Source: Phycisphaeraceae bacterium
Lineage (GTDB): Bacteria; Planctomycetota; Phycisphaerae; Phycisphaerales; Phycisphaeraceae
DNA: 47,405 nucleotides
Direction of reading: 5' to 3'
NCBI GenBank assembly: GCA_020831765.1
Contig: JAFIFY010000006.1
Location: 1-47,405 of the forward strand
In this document: positions 34,235-44,926 of the stretch, piece by piece
Numbering within the stretch: position 1 is the first letter of the stretch
How the letters are laid out: every line of letters starts with the position of its first letter
The notes under the pieces: generated by a model
What the model was told of the DNA's origin: nothing
The model's input: only the letters and a program-made list of their open reading frames with translations
The model's database searches: none
Position numbers and translations under genes: made by a program

Positions 34235-36952
34235 TCAGCAAGGACGCTTAAGCGCACCGTCCACCGGCCGCCGGCCATGTTCATCGAAGACATGAAGCTC
34301 ATTGGCCTGGTCCGATAGAAGCCAACTTGCCGGAAGCGTTGCGGCGTCCGGCTGAGCCGACCTGTCGGCGGTCTGATGGGCTTGACCATAGCGACAGAGC
34401 ACGCGCCCGCTGAGCCATACCGCCCCACGTGCCAGACCTTCCAGCGAAAGGCTCATCGGCCGATCGCTCACGGTCGTGCTGAAACTCGTCCGCCACCAGC
34501 AGGGAAGCCCGTCCCTGGCAGTCTGACTGGCCGGCGGGACGCACTGTTCGATGGGTGGACAACGCCATTGGGCGCGGCTCCATTGATGCGGATGGCCAAG
34601 ACGTCGATCGGACTGCCATAACTTCACCTTTTTGGAAAGCCCGGCGACATCGGCACGTCCGATCTCCGCGGAAAACGCCACCAGTTGCAGGCTGTTGGCC
34701 TTGCGCCCAAGCAACCAATCGGCGGGGATGACCCAGCGGAGAAACGCCGGGGTCAACTCGGGATCAACGCAAGCCAGCGGTCGATCGTTGATGGCGATCA
34801 GCAGGCGATGGGGAATTTCATCCAGTTCCAGGATCGCGGGGCTGCCGGTTCGACAATTGAACATCAGCCGCAGCATGGGGCCGTGCGGCCTGACCCCCTC
34901 CCGCAACCCTGGCCAGAAACCCTGAATCGCAAAGGGATCGAAATCTCCCGCCGCTTCAACCGTCGATTTACCCGTGCGGATCGGTTTAACCAGATGCAGA
35001 TCACCCGATTCATCACAGCCATGATGGTTAAGCGACCAATCGTCGGCCGCCGGCCCGATGACCTCCAGGAGGCCGTGAATATCTCCCTTGATCGTGACCG
35101 CGACCGGGTCGGCATCGGCGCCTTCCCCGGCACCGAGCGTCATCATCCGCTTGCCGCCGCTGAACAACGTGAGTCGATCGCCTCGCCACGGCCGCATCAA
35201 ACGGCCTTTGATCGCGCGCGGAAATGTCGCTTTGATCCAGGCATAACCAGGGCGCGGCGAATGTTGGGGATCGGCATATTCAGCCGAGGGTTCCTCACCA
35301 CCCAGCCACGGTCCGCACCCGGCATACTCCCAGCTCAGCTTCGGCGCTGGGCCCGAAGGACGCACCGAAACCGGCTGATGAGACGTGAGCTCGGCGGTCG
35401 AATCCAGATGCCAGACGCGCCCGGCGCGCCCGGCTTCGCGCACGGGACGGCCCTGATCATCCAATCCCCGGCAGCCGATCCAGATGCCGGATCGGCCATC
35501 GAGCAGGCTCTGATCGACCTGAGCCGTACTCAGTACCAGCAACTGAACACCGCCGGCCTTGAGGCGCACGGGTTCTTCGGACTTGCCCGGCACACGAATC
35601 AGGTAATCCGTCTGATCGATGCTGACCAGGCCGTCACTCCCGGCGGGCCCGAAAAGAACCAGCGTGCCGCCGCCCAGCATCGTCCAGGGGCTCAGATTGG
35701 TATAGCTCAGTTCACCATATCCACCCAGATTGATGCCACCGCCGATCCAGACCGCCGACTCTTCGCCCAGCGGGACGGTGATGGTCAAGCCCTCGGGAAG
35801 CATCAGGTCGACCTGCCTGCGCCGTTCATCCGTACCGCGCTGGATGAAAACAAAGAAACCTTGCGGCCCGCGAAGCTCGGTCACACCCACGGGTGCTTGG
35901 GCGCTGTCCGAGGCGATGGTTGTTCGCAGGTCACCGCCGTCGGCATGGGCGAACACATGCCCGAAGCTCGAGGCCAGAATCGCAGCGCGGCGGATGGCGG
36001 CAAAGGCCTCGGTCGGGCCACCGACCACATCCAACCCGGCGAACGGGCCACCCTCGGCCGGTAAGCAGTGGCCATCACGCCCGGCGGTGCGCCCGATGGC
36101 CGCGCCGGTGCGATACGGCGCCTGAAAACCGCTGATGCCGAACTGGGCGCCGGCGGCCAGCACCGAGCAGAGCTTGCCCAGCCAGTGCCCGGGGCCGGGG
36201 CCGGACCCGACATCCATCGGGCCGCCGGATGTGGGCTGGACATCCATCGCCAGCAACGGCGCGCCGGGCTGAACAAGACGGAGCTGTCGAAGGTCCGAGG
36301 CTAGATGGTCCCAACCGTCCCACACTTCGATCACCTCATCCATCGGCTGCCAGAAGTGATTGCAGCCGACGATCGGCACCTGACAGCCCGCTTCACGCAA
36401 GTAGCGGGCGATCTCATCGAGATAGCGCGGCGAATGATCACGGTGATGGCAATGCCACCGGTGTTCAGCCTGGACCATCAACAACGGACGAGTCGCTGCG
36501 CCGGGGCTGACGGATTGGGTCGCCTGCAGGTCGCGGACCTGGTCCATGACCATGCTGAGGTACCGAGAAACACATTCCAGGAAAGGCTCGCTCAGTTCGC
36601 GGCGACGAAGCCCGGGCACATCATTCAACCACGCGGGCATCCCACCCTGATAGAGGCCACGTCCCACGAACGGGCCTGGCCGCAGGACGACATGGAGCCC
36701 TTCCTCACCGGCGAGGGTGACGAACCGGCGGAGATCGGTTTCGTCCGTGAAGCGAAAGTCGCCGCGCTCCGGTTCATGTCGCTGCCAGTGGCAATGGGCC
36801 AGGATGCAGTTGAAGCCCGCGCGGGCGATGGTCCTGAGACGCTCGGGCCAGTCGTTCGGATGCAGCAGGGCGTAATCGATCCCCGCCGCGACCAGCCATA
36901 TGCGTCGGCCGTCGATGATGAAGCTCTGACCATCGAAACTCAGGCTTGCCAT
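34235..36952 (-). CDS. GH35-like (beta-galactosidase fold) protein, apparently lacking catalytic residues
   Basis: 905 aa. The N-terminal TIM barrel aligns with GH35 over about 8-250: FIIDGRRIWLVAAGIDYALL, AHCHWQRHEPERGDF and VVLRPGPFVGRGLYQGGMPAWL. Where active GH35 enzymes have QxENEYG, this protein has QAEHRWH (161-167), so the acid/base Glu is Arg165. The nucleophile strand reads LLAMDVQPTSG (Asp237 in the expected place). Beta-rich C-terminal domains follow (about 400-900). ATG at 36952 has GGAG 6 nt upstream. No signal peptide is evident. It may be a carbohydrate-binding or scaffold protein rather than a glycosidase, or use another mechanism. Confidence 0.75.
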   Translation of the reverse strand: MASLSFDGQSFIIDGRRIWLVAAGIDYALLHPNDWPERLRTIARAGFNCILAHCHWQRHEPERGDFRFTDETDLRRFVTLAGEEGLHVVLRPGPFVGRGLYQGGMPAWLNDVPGLRRRELSEPFLECVSRYLSMVMDQVRDLQATQSVSPGAATRPLLMVQAEHRWHCHHRDHSPRYLDEIARYLREAGCQVPIVGCNHFWQPMDEVIEVWDGWDHLASDLRQLRLVQPGAPLLAMDVQPTSGGPMDVGSGPGPGHWLGKLCSVLAAGAQFGISGFQAPYRTGAAIGRTAGRDGHCLPAEGGPFAGLDVVGGPTEAFAAIRRAAILASSFGHVFAHADGGDLRTTIASDSAQAPVGVTELRGPQGFFVFIQRGTDERRRQVDLMLPEGLTITVPLGEESAVWIGGGINLGGYGELSYTNLSPWTMLGGGTLVLFGPAGSDGLVSIDQTDYLIRVPGKSEEPVRLKAGGVQLLVLSTAQVDQSLLDGRSGIWIGCRGLDDQGRPVREAGRAGRVWHLDSTAELTSHQPVSVRPSGPAPKLSWEYAGCGPWLGGEEPSAEYADPQHSPRPGYAWIKATFPRAIKGRLMRPWRGDRLTLFSGGKRMMTLGAGEGADADPVAVTIKGDIHGLLEVIGPAADDWSLNHHGCDESGDLHLVKPIRTGKSTVEAAGDFDPFAIQGFWPGLREGVRPHGPMLRLMFNCRTGSPAILELDEIPHRLLIAINDRPLACVDPELTPAFLRWVIPADWLLGRKANSLQLVAFSAEIGRADVAGLSKKVKLWQSDRRLGHPHQWSRAQWRCPPIEQCVPPASQTARDGLPCWWRTSFSTTVSDRPMSLSLEGLARGAVWLSGRVLCRYGQAHQTADRSAQPDAATLPASWLLSDQANELHVFDEHGRRPVDGALKRPC

Positions 36953-37158
36953 GAACGGCTCCACGGGTAAGCGGAATCGGCGATTCAGCCAGCCGGCGAT
37001 GGCGACAGCCATTCGACGCCGGCGATCGACCTCCACAGACTAACGTCCCGGCGGCATCACTGTAAATCGTGCATCCAAAAACGCTTGGGCCAACATCGGG
37101 ATCGACCCCCGGGAAACATGGTGGCACACGCCCATCAGCGGCGGGCCTCCGGCGCTTT

Positions 37159-38844
<1,686 letters not shown>

Positions 38845-39006
38845 GGTGGGTGTTCCTGACTTGGTTAAGCGGAGCGCATCGGTGGGTGTCAGCGGTGGTG
38901 CCGCGGGATCATTGAGGCCCGAACTTTGTCCGGGGCGAACCGTAGCCTGGGGGCGCCAGGCGGCGATCGCCCTGGTCGCACCATCAGCGCGGGCCGGTCA
39001 AAGGCG

Positions 39007-39012
39007 TACACT
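39007..39012 (+). promoter_or_regulatory. -10-like box before hpt
   Basis: TACACT ends 7 nt before the hpt ATG at 39020. The -35 region is weak. If used, the transcript would begin at or beside the start codon. Confidence 0.3.
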
Positions 39013-39019
39013 ATCAGCC

Positions 39020-39577
39020 ATGCGGGATGATATCGATAAGGTGCTGATCGATCGCAAGACCATCGCCCACCGTGTGCGCCAGATCGCCGAGCGGATCGTG
39101 GCCGATCTGCCCGATGAGCGGGAACTGATCCTGGTGCCCATCCTCACCGGCAGCCTGATCTTCGTCGCGGACTTGATCCGTCACCTGCCGCTGTATCTGC
39201 GCATCCGTCTGCTGAGCGTCTCCAGCTACCCTGGATCGGCCACGCGGTCGCGTGGCTCGATCGTGCGTGACGAACTGACCAGCCTGCCCGGCAGCCTCGC
39301 GGGCGGTCATGTGCTGCTGGTCGATGACATTCTTGATTCGGGCGGAACGCTGAAGCTGGCCCGAAACCTGCTTCTGGAACGCGGGCCCGCTTCACTGCAC
39401 ACCTGCGTGCTCCTTCGCAAACCACGGGACGCGGCGCTCCACGTTCCGGCCGACTACGTCTGCTTCGACATTCCCGATGAGTTCGTCGTGGGATACGGGC
39501 TGGATTACAACGACTATTACCGCAATCTCCCCGATATCGTCACGCTTCGAAGGGAGGCGATCGATGCTCGAGGATGA
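39020..39577 (+). CDS. hpt: Hypoxanthine phosphoribosyltransferase
   Basis: 185 aa. Purine salvage: joins hypoxanthine (or guanine) to PRPP. Motifs in order: ILTGSLIFVADLIR (phosphate loop), LLSVSSYPGSATRSRG (flexible loop with the SSY motif), VDDILDSGGT at 101-110 (PRPP-binding) and DEFVVGYGLDYNDYYRNLPDI (C-terminal nucleobase site). ATG at 39020 is supported by the conserved N terminus; upstream in-frame sequence has no Shine-Dalgarno. The stop overlaps the start of the bPH2 gene by 14 bp, so the two are coupled. Confidence 0.93.
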   Translation: MRDDIDKVLIDRKTIAHRVRQIAERIVADLPDERELILVPILTGSLIFVADLIRHLPLYLRIRLLSVSSYPGSATRSRGSIVRDELTSLPGSLAGGHVLLVDDILDSGGTLKLARNLLLERGPASLHTCVLLRKPRDAALHVPADYVCFDIPDEFVVGYGLDYNDYYRNLPDIVTLRREAIDARG

Positions 39578-40205
39578 ATCCCGCATCGATGGGCCCCGAA
39601 CCGGAACCCGTCCGCCCGGCGCCGCGGGCCACACCCTGGCCGAGCCCGGCGTCGGCGCGATCGATGACGAGGACCGTGATCTGCTTCGAAGACGCGCCGC
39701 CGCGGTCCTGCCGGGCGAGTTGATTCAACCCGGTGAGATCGTGATCCTGCTGCTCAAGCCCAGTTTCCTGTTCGTCCTGCTCAACTGTCTGGGCACCATC
39801 GCGCTCTTTTCCGGCCTGTCGATCGCGGCCTGGATTCTGGCCGAATACAACGTGCTTCAGGTTCGAAGGGCCGACATCGCCCTGCTGGGGTTGAGCCTGA
39901 TCGCCGCGCGGCTCAGTGTCTCGTTTCTGGAATGGCTGGGACGCATCTTCGTCCTGACCGATCGTCGCGTCATTCGCGTGCGGGGCGTGATTCGCATCCA
40001 GGTCTTCGAAGCATCGCTGATGCGCATCCAGCACACCCTGACCATGTTCTCCCTGCGCGAACGCATCTGCTCCCTGGGCACGATCTGCTTCGCCACCGCC
40101 GGAACATTCACCATCGAGGCGGCATGGGACATGATCGCCAAACCCCTGGAGGTTCATCAGGTCGTGGTCAACGCCATTCAGAAATACGGGCGCGGCCGAT
40201 CCTGA
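39564..40205 (+). CDS. bPH2 (YdbS-like) membrane protein
   Basis: 213 aa. Two membrane helices (about 64-90, FLFVLLNCLGTIALFSGLSIAAW; and 95-120, ADIALLGLSLIAARLSVSFLE) precede a bacterial PH-like domain: IFVLTDRRVIRVRGVIRIQVFEASLMRIQHTLTMFSLRERICSLGTI. A charged tail in the first 40 residues is cytoplasmic. Such proteins are membrane-anchored with unknown role. GGAGG lies 6 nt before the ATG at 39564, inside the end of hpt. Confidence 0.85.
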   Translation: MLEDESRIDGPRTGTRPPGAAGHTLAEPGVGAIDDEDRDLLRRRAAAVLPGELIQPGEIVILLLKPSFLFVLLNCLGTIALFSGLSIAAWILAEYNVLQVRRADIALLGLSLIAARLSVSFLEWLGRIFVLTDRRVIRVRGVIRIQVFEASLMRIQHTLTMFSLRERICSLGTICFATAGTFTIEAAWDMIAKPLEVHQVVVNAIQKYGRGRS

Positions 40206-40613
40206 ATCATCCACAGGCAGACGCCACGGCGCCGGCTCTGGCCCAAGACTCCTCAAATATTTCTAACCGCCCGTTTACACAATCGTCATATCACGCGTGC
40301 ATGCTTTCGGTCGATAAGGATCATGGATGGTCCTCTGATTCCCAGGGAGCTGCCCAACCGAATGGATCAGGTCGGCGCTTGGCCATCGACTCCCCCACTC
40401 CACCTCCGGAACGTGCCAGCGCACCGACCCGGCAATCGCCGCCTCCAGCCACCCCCGGAAGCCACTGCCCGGAGGTCACTACCCGGAAGTCATTGCTTGG
40501 AAGCCGCCTCCCGGAAAGCGACGCCCGCAAGAGAACCGACCTCGGAGAAACACGCCGGCATCGACGCCCCGGCCTTGCCCTGATTCCTCCACCGCCTCGA
40601 CAGGAGCTTACCC
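40206..40613. other. Intergenic region before the PHP-GT4 gene
   Basis: 408 bp. An AT-rich part (about 40250-40300, with AAATATTT and GTTTACA) may hold a promoter. The right half holds the 14-bp tandem array. No open frame here is protein-like, because a 14-bp period shifts all frames. GGAG at 7 nt marks the start of the next gene. Confidence 0.5.
40454..40537. repeat. Degenerate 14-bp tandem array, six units
   Basis: Units start at 40454, 40468, 40482, 40496, 40510 and 40524. Each is 14 bp with consensus CCCGGAAG-C-ACTG. The units drift, and the last is weakest. It shares the CCCGGAAG core with the 16-bp array at 26049-26096. Confidence 0.7.
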
Positions 40614-43094
40614 ATGCAAAGTCGCGTTGATCTGCATGTCCATAGCAAGTACTCGGACCGACCTTCGGAATGGGTGCTTCGCCGCATCGGCTCGCCGGAG
40701 AGCTTCACCGAGCCCATGGATATCTACCGCAAGTGCCTTGAACGGGGGATGGATTTCGTCACGATCAGCGATCACAACCGACTGGACGGCGCCCTGTCGA
40801 TCGCCCATCTTCCCAACACCTTCCTGTCGGTGGAGCTGACAACTTACTTTCCCGAGAACGGCGCCAAGCTCCACGTTCTGGCCTTTGGCGTCACCGAAGC
40901 CCAGTTCACGCATTTACAAAAGGCCCGGCAGAGCATCTATGATCTGCGACGCTACATCGTCGAGAACGACATCATCGCCTCGGTGGCCCATCCGCTGTTC
41001 CGGCCCAATGACAAGCTGACGCCCGATGAGATTGAAAAGACCCTGGTGCTGTTCAATCGGTTCGAAGGCATCAACGGCACGCGTGATCCCCGTGCGAGCG
41101 AAATGGTCAACACGATTTTCCGCGCCCTGACGCCCGAGATGATTGAGCGAATGGCCGACAGGCACGGCATCGAACCGGTCGGCCCGACCCCATGGATCAA
41201 GACGTTCACCGGCGGCAGCGACGATCATGGCGGCATCTATGTCGCCAGCGCCTACACCCAGACCCCCGAAGCCTCCAACGTTGAGCAATACCTGGAGCAT
41301 CTCCGGGCGGGTCGCCACGAAATGGGCGGGGAGAGCGGAAGCAGCGTCATGCTCGCCCACAGCTTCTACCACATCGCCTACAGCTACTACCGCGCCAAGC
41401 TGCTGCATGTCCCCAACGGCCGGGCGAGCCTGCTGGGCGAGTTGCTCCGAAGACTCCTGGAGCAGCAACCGGCCGAGAAGCCCACGCTCCGATCGCGTGC
41501 CCGTAAGCTGCTCGAACGAATCGTCAGCCATCACCGCAGACGAAGGATGCACGAGGTCGAGCGCGAGCTGGTGGATGACCTTGGCCGTCTTTTCCAGTCC
41601 GTCAAGGCGCTTGAGCATAACCCCGGCTCCAACCACTTAAGCGAGCAGCAAACGTTCGATCTGGCGTGTCGAATCACCCATCAACTGGGCTTTCGCTTCG
41701 TCCAGAAGCTGGTGGGCAGCGTCAATACGGGCAACATGGTCGAGAGCCTGCAATCGCTGGCTTCGCTGGGCCCTCTGGCGATCAGCATCTCGCCTTACCT
41801 CGCGGCCATGGGCACACAGCACAAGGATGAGCAATTCATGCGGGAGGTGGCCGAGCGATTCCCCGCCGCCGCGCACCTGAAGCATCGATCATCGTCACGC
41901 GGGTGGCTGACCGACACGTTCATCGACATGAACGGGGTCTCCCACACCATCCGGCAAATGGCCGGCGTCGCCGCGCGCAACGGCAGGCCCCTGGAAGTCA
42001 TCACAAGCCTCGCCTCAACGCCCACCGCCGACTTCCCCCTGACCAACTTCAAGCCCATCGGGGAGTTCGGACTGCCCGAATACGAGCAGCAGCGAATCGG
42101 ACTTCCCCCCTTCCTTGAAATGGTCGCGCACCTGGAGGAGCGCAAGTTTCGCGAACTGATCATTTCCACGCCGGGAACCGTGGGCCTGACCGCACTGGCC
42201 GCCGCCAAGCTGCTGGGGATGCGGACCGTCGGCATCTACCACACCGATTTTCCCATGCACGTTCGGTATCTGACCGACGACCACGGACTTGCCCAGTTGA
42301 CATGGCGTTACATGCTCTGGTTTTATGGCCAGATGGACCAGGTGGCCGTTCCCAGCGAAAGCTATCGGCTTCAACTGCTTGACGCGGGCATGGATGCCGA
42401 TCGTGTGTTCGTCATGCCCCGGGGCATCGATACGCGACAGTTCAACCCGCGTCACCGCGTGCCCGGATTCTGGCGTCAATACGGACTGGGCGAAGGAACC
42501 ACGCTCGTTTACGTCGGGCGAATCTCCCTGGAAAAGAACCTCCGGCAATTGATCGAGGAGTTCACCGATGCCAGGAGAGCCTCGGGCCAACGCCTCAACC
42601 TCGCCATCGTCGGCCAGGGACCGCTCCTGGATGAACTCAAGAAGTTGCGCGCGCCAGGCGTTGCCTTCACCGGAGCGCTAAGTGGCACGGCGTTGAGCCG
42701 GGCGTACGCCTCGGGCGATGTATTCGTCTTTCCCAGCACGACCGATACATTCGGAAACTCGGTGCTCGAAGCCATGGCGTCCGGCCTTCCGGCCATCGTG
42801 ACCGATCGTGGCGGCCCCTCGGAGCTGGTGCGCCATGAAGTCGACGGCCTGGTCATCAATCCAGACAAGCCCGGCGCCCTGACCCAGGCCATCCTGAACA
42901 TCACCACCGACGGGGCAAGGCGAATCCGAATGGCCGAGGCGGTCCTGAATTCACCGATGATCCGCGATTGGGAATCGGTCTTCGCCGACTTCTGGCGGCA
43001 TCTGGACCTTGCCGGCGATCAAGCCTCGTCCGGACCCGCGCGGCGAAGCATCCGCTTCGAGCTGGCGCCACAACGTAACGGAAGCCTGGACTGA
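40614..43094 (+). CDS. PHP phosphoesterase-glycosyltransferase family 4 fusion
   Basis: 826 aa. The N-terminal PHP domain (1-about 210) shows metal sites H8-V-H10 (DLHVHS), D53-H54 (SDHN), VAHP with H126 and GGSDDHG (D203, D204, H205). A middle region of about 180 residues is not recognised. The C-terminal GT4 (about 400-800) shows GIYHTDFPMHVRYL, VPSESYRLQLL, PRGIDTRQF, LVYVGRISLEKNLRQLIEEF and the sugar-nucleotide motif DTFGNSVLEAMASGLPAIVTDRGGPSELV (E-x7-E). One protein seems to join a metal-dependent hydrolase with a sugar transferase, perhaps for envelope glycans; donor and acceptor are unknown. GGAG lies 7 nt before the ATG. Confidence 0.9.
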   Translation: MQSRVDLHVHSKYSDRPSEWVLRRIGSPESFTEPMDIYRKCLERGMDFVTISDHNRLDGALSIAHLPNTFLSVELTTYFPENGAKLHVLAFGVTEAQFTHLQKARQSIYDLRRYIVENDIIASVAHPLFRPNDKLTPDEIEKTLVLFNRFEGINGTRDPRASEMVNTIFRALTPEMIERMADRHGIEPVGPTPWIKTFTGGSDDHGGIYVASAYTQTPEASNVEQYLEHLRAGRHEMGGESGSSVMLAHSFYHIAYSYYRAKLLHVPNGRASLLGELLRRLLEQQPAEKPTLRSRARKLLERIVSHHRRRRMHEVERELVDDLGRLFQSVKALEHNPGSNHLSEQQTFDLACRITHQLGFRFVQKLVGSVNTGNMVESLQSLASLGPLAISISPYLAAMGTQHKDEQFMREVAERFPAAAHLKHRSSSRGWLTDTFIDMNGVSHTIRQMAGVAARNGRPLEVITSLASTPTADFPLTNFKPIGEFGLPEYEQQRIGLPPFLEMVAHLEERKFRELIISTPGTVGLTALAAAKLLGMRTVGIYHTDFPMHVRYLTDDHGLAQLTWRYMLWFYGQMDQVAVPSESYRLQLLDAGMDADRVFVMPRGIDTRQFNPRHRVPGFWRQYGLGEGTTLVYVGRISLEKNLRQLIEEFTDARRASGQRLNLAIVGQGPLLDELKKLRAPGVAFTGALSGTALSRAYASGDVFVFPSTTDTFGNSVLEAMASGLPAIVTDRGGPSELVRHEVDGLVINPDKPGALTQAILNITTDGARRIRMAEAVLNSPMIRDWESVFADFWRHLDLAGDQASSGPARRSIRFELAPQRNGSLD

Positions 43095-43153
43095 TCCATC
43101 CGGTCAAGCCCGCCCCACTTCATCCGGCGGAATCCGCGACCGGCAAGGGCGCC

Positions 43154-43184
43154 TTGGTCCTCGATCAAGCCCGCCTGCTAAACT
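43154..43184 (+). promoter_or_regulatory. Promoter candidate for cmk, start codon beside -10
   Basis: TTGGTC (43154-43159), 19-nt spacer, TAAACT (43179-43184), then only 6 nt to the ATG at 43191. No Shine-Dalgarno is present. This would give a leaderless transcript. Confidence 0.4.
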
Positions 43185-43190
43185 GCCGCC

Positions 43191-43904
43191 ATGATCGGCG
43201 AGGTGGTGACCATCGATGGCCCGGCCGGCAGTGGCAAGAGCACGGTGGCCCGACGTCTTGCGGCGCGGCTGGGCTGGGCATTTCTCGATACCGGCGCGAT
43301 GTACCGGGGGCTGACCGCGTGGGCACTGGATCGCGGCATCGCACCGGCCGACTCGCCCGACCAGGTGGCCGCCATCGCCGAGCGCCTGACCATATCCTTC
43401 GACTGGACCGATGATCCGCCCCGGCTTCGGATCAACGAGCGGGACATGATGGATCGACTTCGAGCCCCCGATGTCGCGGCGTCGGTCAGTGATGTGGCCT
43501 CGATCGCCTCGGTCCGCCGCATCCTCGTCGGTCTTCAACGAGCGATCGCCTCAGATCGACCCCGCCTGGTCTCTGAAGGAAGAGACCAGGGAAGCGTGGT
43601 CTTTCCCGATGCCCTGGTCAAGTTCTTTCTCGACGCAGCGCCCGAGGTTCGGGCAGCGCGCCGCGCGGCGGAGCTGCGGGCGGCTGGCCAACAGTTCGAC
43701 GATGCCCAGATTCTCGATCAGATTCTCCGCCGCGATGAACGCGACCGGAACCGGTCCGATGGGCCGCTGATCTGTCCCGCTGATGCCGTGGTCGTGGAGA
43801 CCGGCGGGCTGACCCTCGATCAGGTCACCGCTCGCCTTGAAGAGGAAACGCGCAAGCGCCTGGGCTCATCGCTGACCGGCGACGCTTTGAGGGCCGACTC
43901 GTGA
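43191..43904 (+). CDS. cmk: Cytidylate kinase
   Basis: 237 aa. Phosphorylates CMP and dCMP. Walker A GPAGSGKST at 10-18, then FLDTGAMYRGLT (NMP site), and the family marks RAPDVAASVSDVASIASVR, SEGRDQGSVVFPDA and FFLDAAPEVRAARRAAE. Length suits the family (about 225). It has no ribosome binding site; see the promoter entry. The last bases overlap the PlsC start by 4 bp (GTGA), so the two are coupled, a frequent gene order in bacteria. Confidence 0.95.
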   Translation: MIGEVVTIDGPAGSGKSTVARRLAARLGWAFLDTGAMYRGLTAWALDRGIAPADSPDQVAAIAERLTISFDWTDDPPRLRINERDMMDRLRAPDVAASVSDVASIASVRRILVGLQRAIASDRPRLVSEGRDQGSVVFPDALVKFFLDAAPEVRAARRAAELRAAGQQFDDAQILDQILRRDERDRNRSDGPLICPADAVVVETGGLTLDQVTARLEEETRKRLGSSLTGDALRADS

Positions 43905-44737
43905 CCCCGCCGCCCTCATCAACGTCGGACGGGACGTTGGCCGCCGAGGATTCACCCATGGCCGGCCATCGCAATAAGGCAACGGAAAGATCCTCCGCCG
44001 GGGGTTCGAAGCGCCGGAGCTTCCCCGGGCAGGACAGCTTCCTCGTCTGGCTCTGGTATCGAGTCATGTTCTACGCGCTGCATGGGATTGTGGCCATCCC
44101 CTTCCTGCTGATCTATCGCTTCCGGGCATGGGGCCAGGAAGGTGTGCCGCGCGATGAACCGGTGCTGTTCATCGGGAACCATCAGTCCTATCTGGACCCG
44201 GTGGCCTTCGGCTTCGGGATGCACTTCCGTGGTTTTTCCGCCATGGCTCGGGCCACCCTCTGGCAAAACCGCATCGTGGGGTTGCTGCTGGATGTGCTGC
44301 GAACCGTGCCGGTCAACCTCGGTCGGGCCGACCGGGGTGCGATCCAGCGCTGTATCGATGCGTTGGCCGCGGGTCGCACGGTTCTGCTCTACCCTGAGGG
44401 TACGCGATCGGACACGGAGGAAACCGGCCCGTTCAAACCGGGAATCCTGCTGATGGCTCGGAAGGTCAAGCCGTGGATCGTCCCGGTTGCGGTTCACGGT
44501 ACATACCGGGTCTGGTCGCGTCACCGCGGCCGTCCGAAGCTCTCAGGCCGTATCGGCATGCTCTACGGTCGCCCCGTTCCGGCCCAATTCCTACTGAGCA
44601 TGCCCGCCGCCGAGGCCTCGAACTGGATCCGCCAGGAGGTCGAGCGGCTGAGGCGGGAATTGATCGATCGTCTCGACGGAAATCCGCCGAAGCGAAATCA
44701 GCAGCCGAATTCGAACTGTAAACCTATTCTGAAATAA
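43901..44737 (+). CDS. plsC: 1-acyl-sn-glycerol-3-phosphate acyltransferase (PlsC type)
   Basis: 278 aa. Adds the second acyl chain to lysophosphatidate at the inner membrane. The acyltransferase motif NHQSYLD (H-x4-D) with PLSC neighbours GFGMHFRGFSAMAR is clear; block III is YPEGTRSDTEETGPFKPG, and VPVAVHGTYRV follows. One hydrophobic segment (about 55-75, MFYALHGIVAIPFLLIYRF) precedes the active site. The start is GTG at 43901 inside the cmk stop; an internal ATG at 43961 is possible. The first 45 residues are a charged, low-complexity extension. Confidence 0.93.
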   Translation: MTPPPSSTSDGTLAAEDSPMAGHRNKATERSSAGGSKRRSFPGQDSFLVWLWYRVMFYALHGIVAIPFLLIYRFRAWGQEGVPRDEPVLFIGNHQSYLDPVAFGFGMHFRGFSAMARATLWQNRIVGLLLDVLRTVPVNLGRADRGAIQRCIDALAAGRTVLLYPEGTRSDTEETGPFKPGILLMARKVKPWIVPVAVHGTYRVWSRHRGRPKLSGRIGMLYGRPVPAQFLLSMPAAEASNWIRQEVERLRRELIDRLDGNPPKRNQQPNSNCKPILK

Positions 44738-44824
44738 CGTTAATATGCTCTAGGGCCTGGCGTGGATGGACCATGGCCCGGGCTGGCCGGCTGCGGCACC
44801 TTCCCTGGAAGTGGCGTCGGAACA

Positions 44825-44854
44825 TTGCCACGACCGACCTTAACCGGCTAAACT
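44825..44854 (+). promoter_or_regulatory. Promoter candidate for greA
   Basis: TTGCCA (44825-44830, five of six to TTGACA), an 18-nt spacer and TAAACT (44849-44854). It would start a leader of about 180 nt before the greA ATG. Confidence 0.45.
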
Positions 44855-44926
44855 GACGACCAAGCCTGGCAACGACTGAGCAATTCCCGTCCCGAGGCTG
44901 GGTGTTCGGCGACAGACCATGCGTTT

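Noticed and set aside
34685-36064. Plus-strand frame (459 codons) opposite the GH35-like gene
   Set aside because: No family resemblance and no ribosome binding site; explained as a shadow frame.
38950-38980. Near-palindrome around GCGATCGC
   Set aside because: GATC and CGATCG palindromes are frequent throughout the window, so one more is not informative.
40454-40537. CRISPR array
   Set aside because: Units are 14 bp, degenerate and without unique spacers; no cas gene is in the window.
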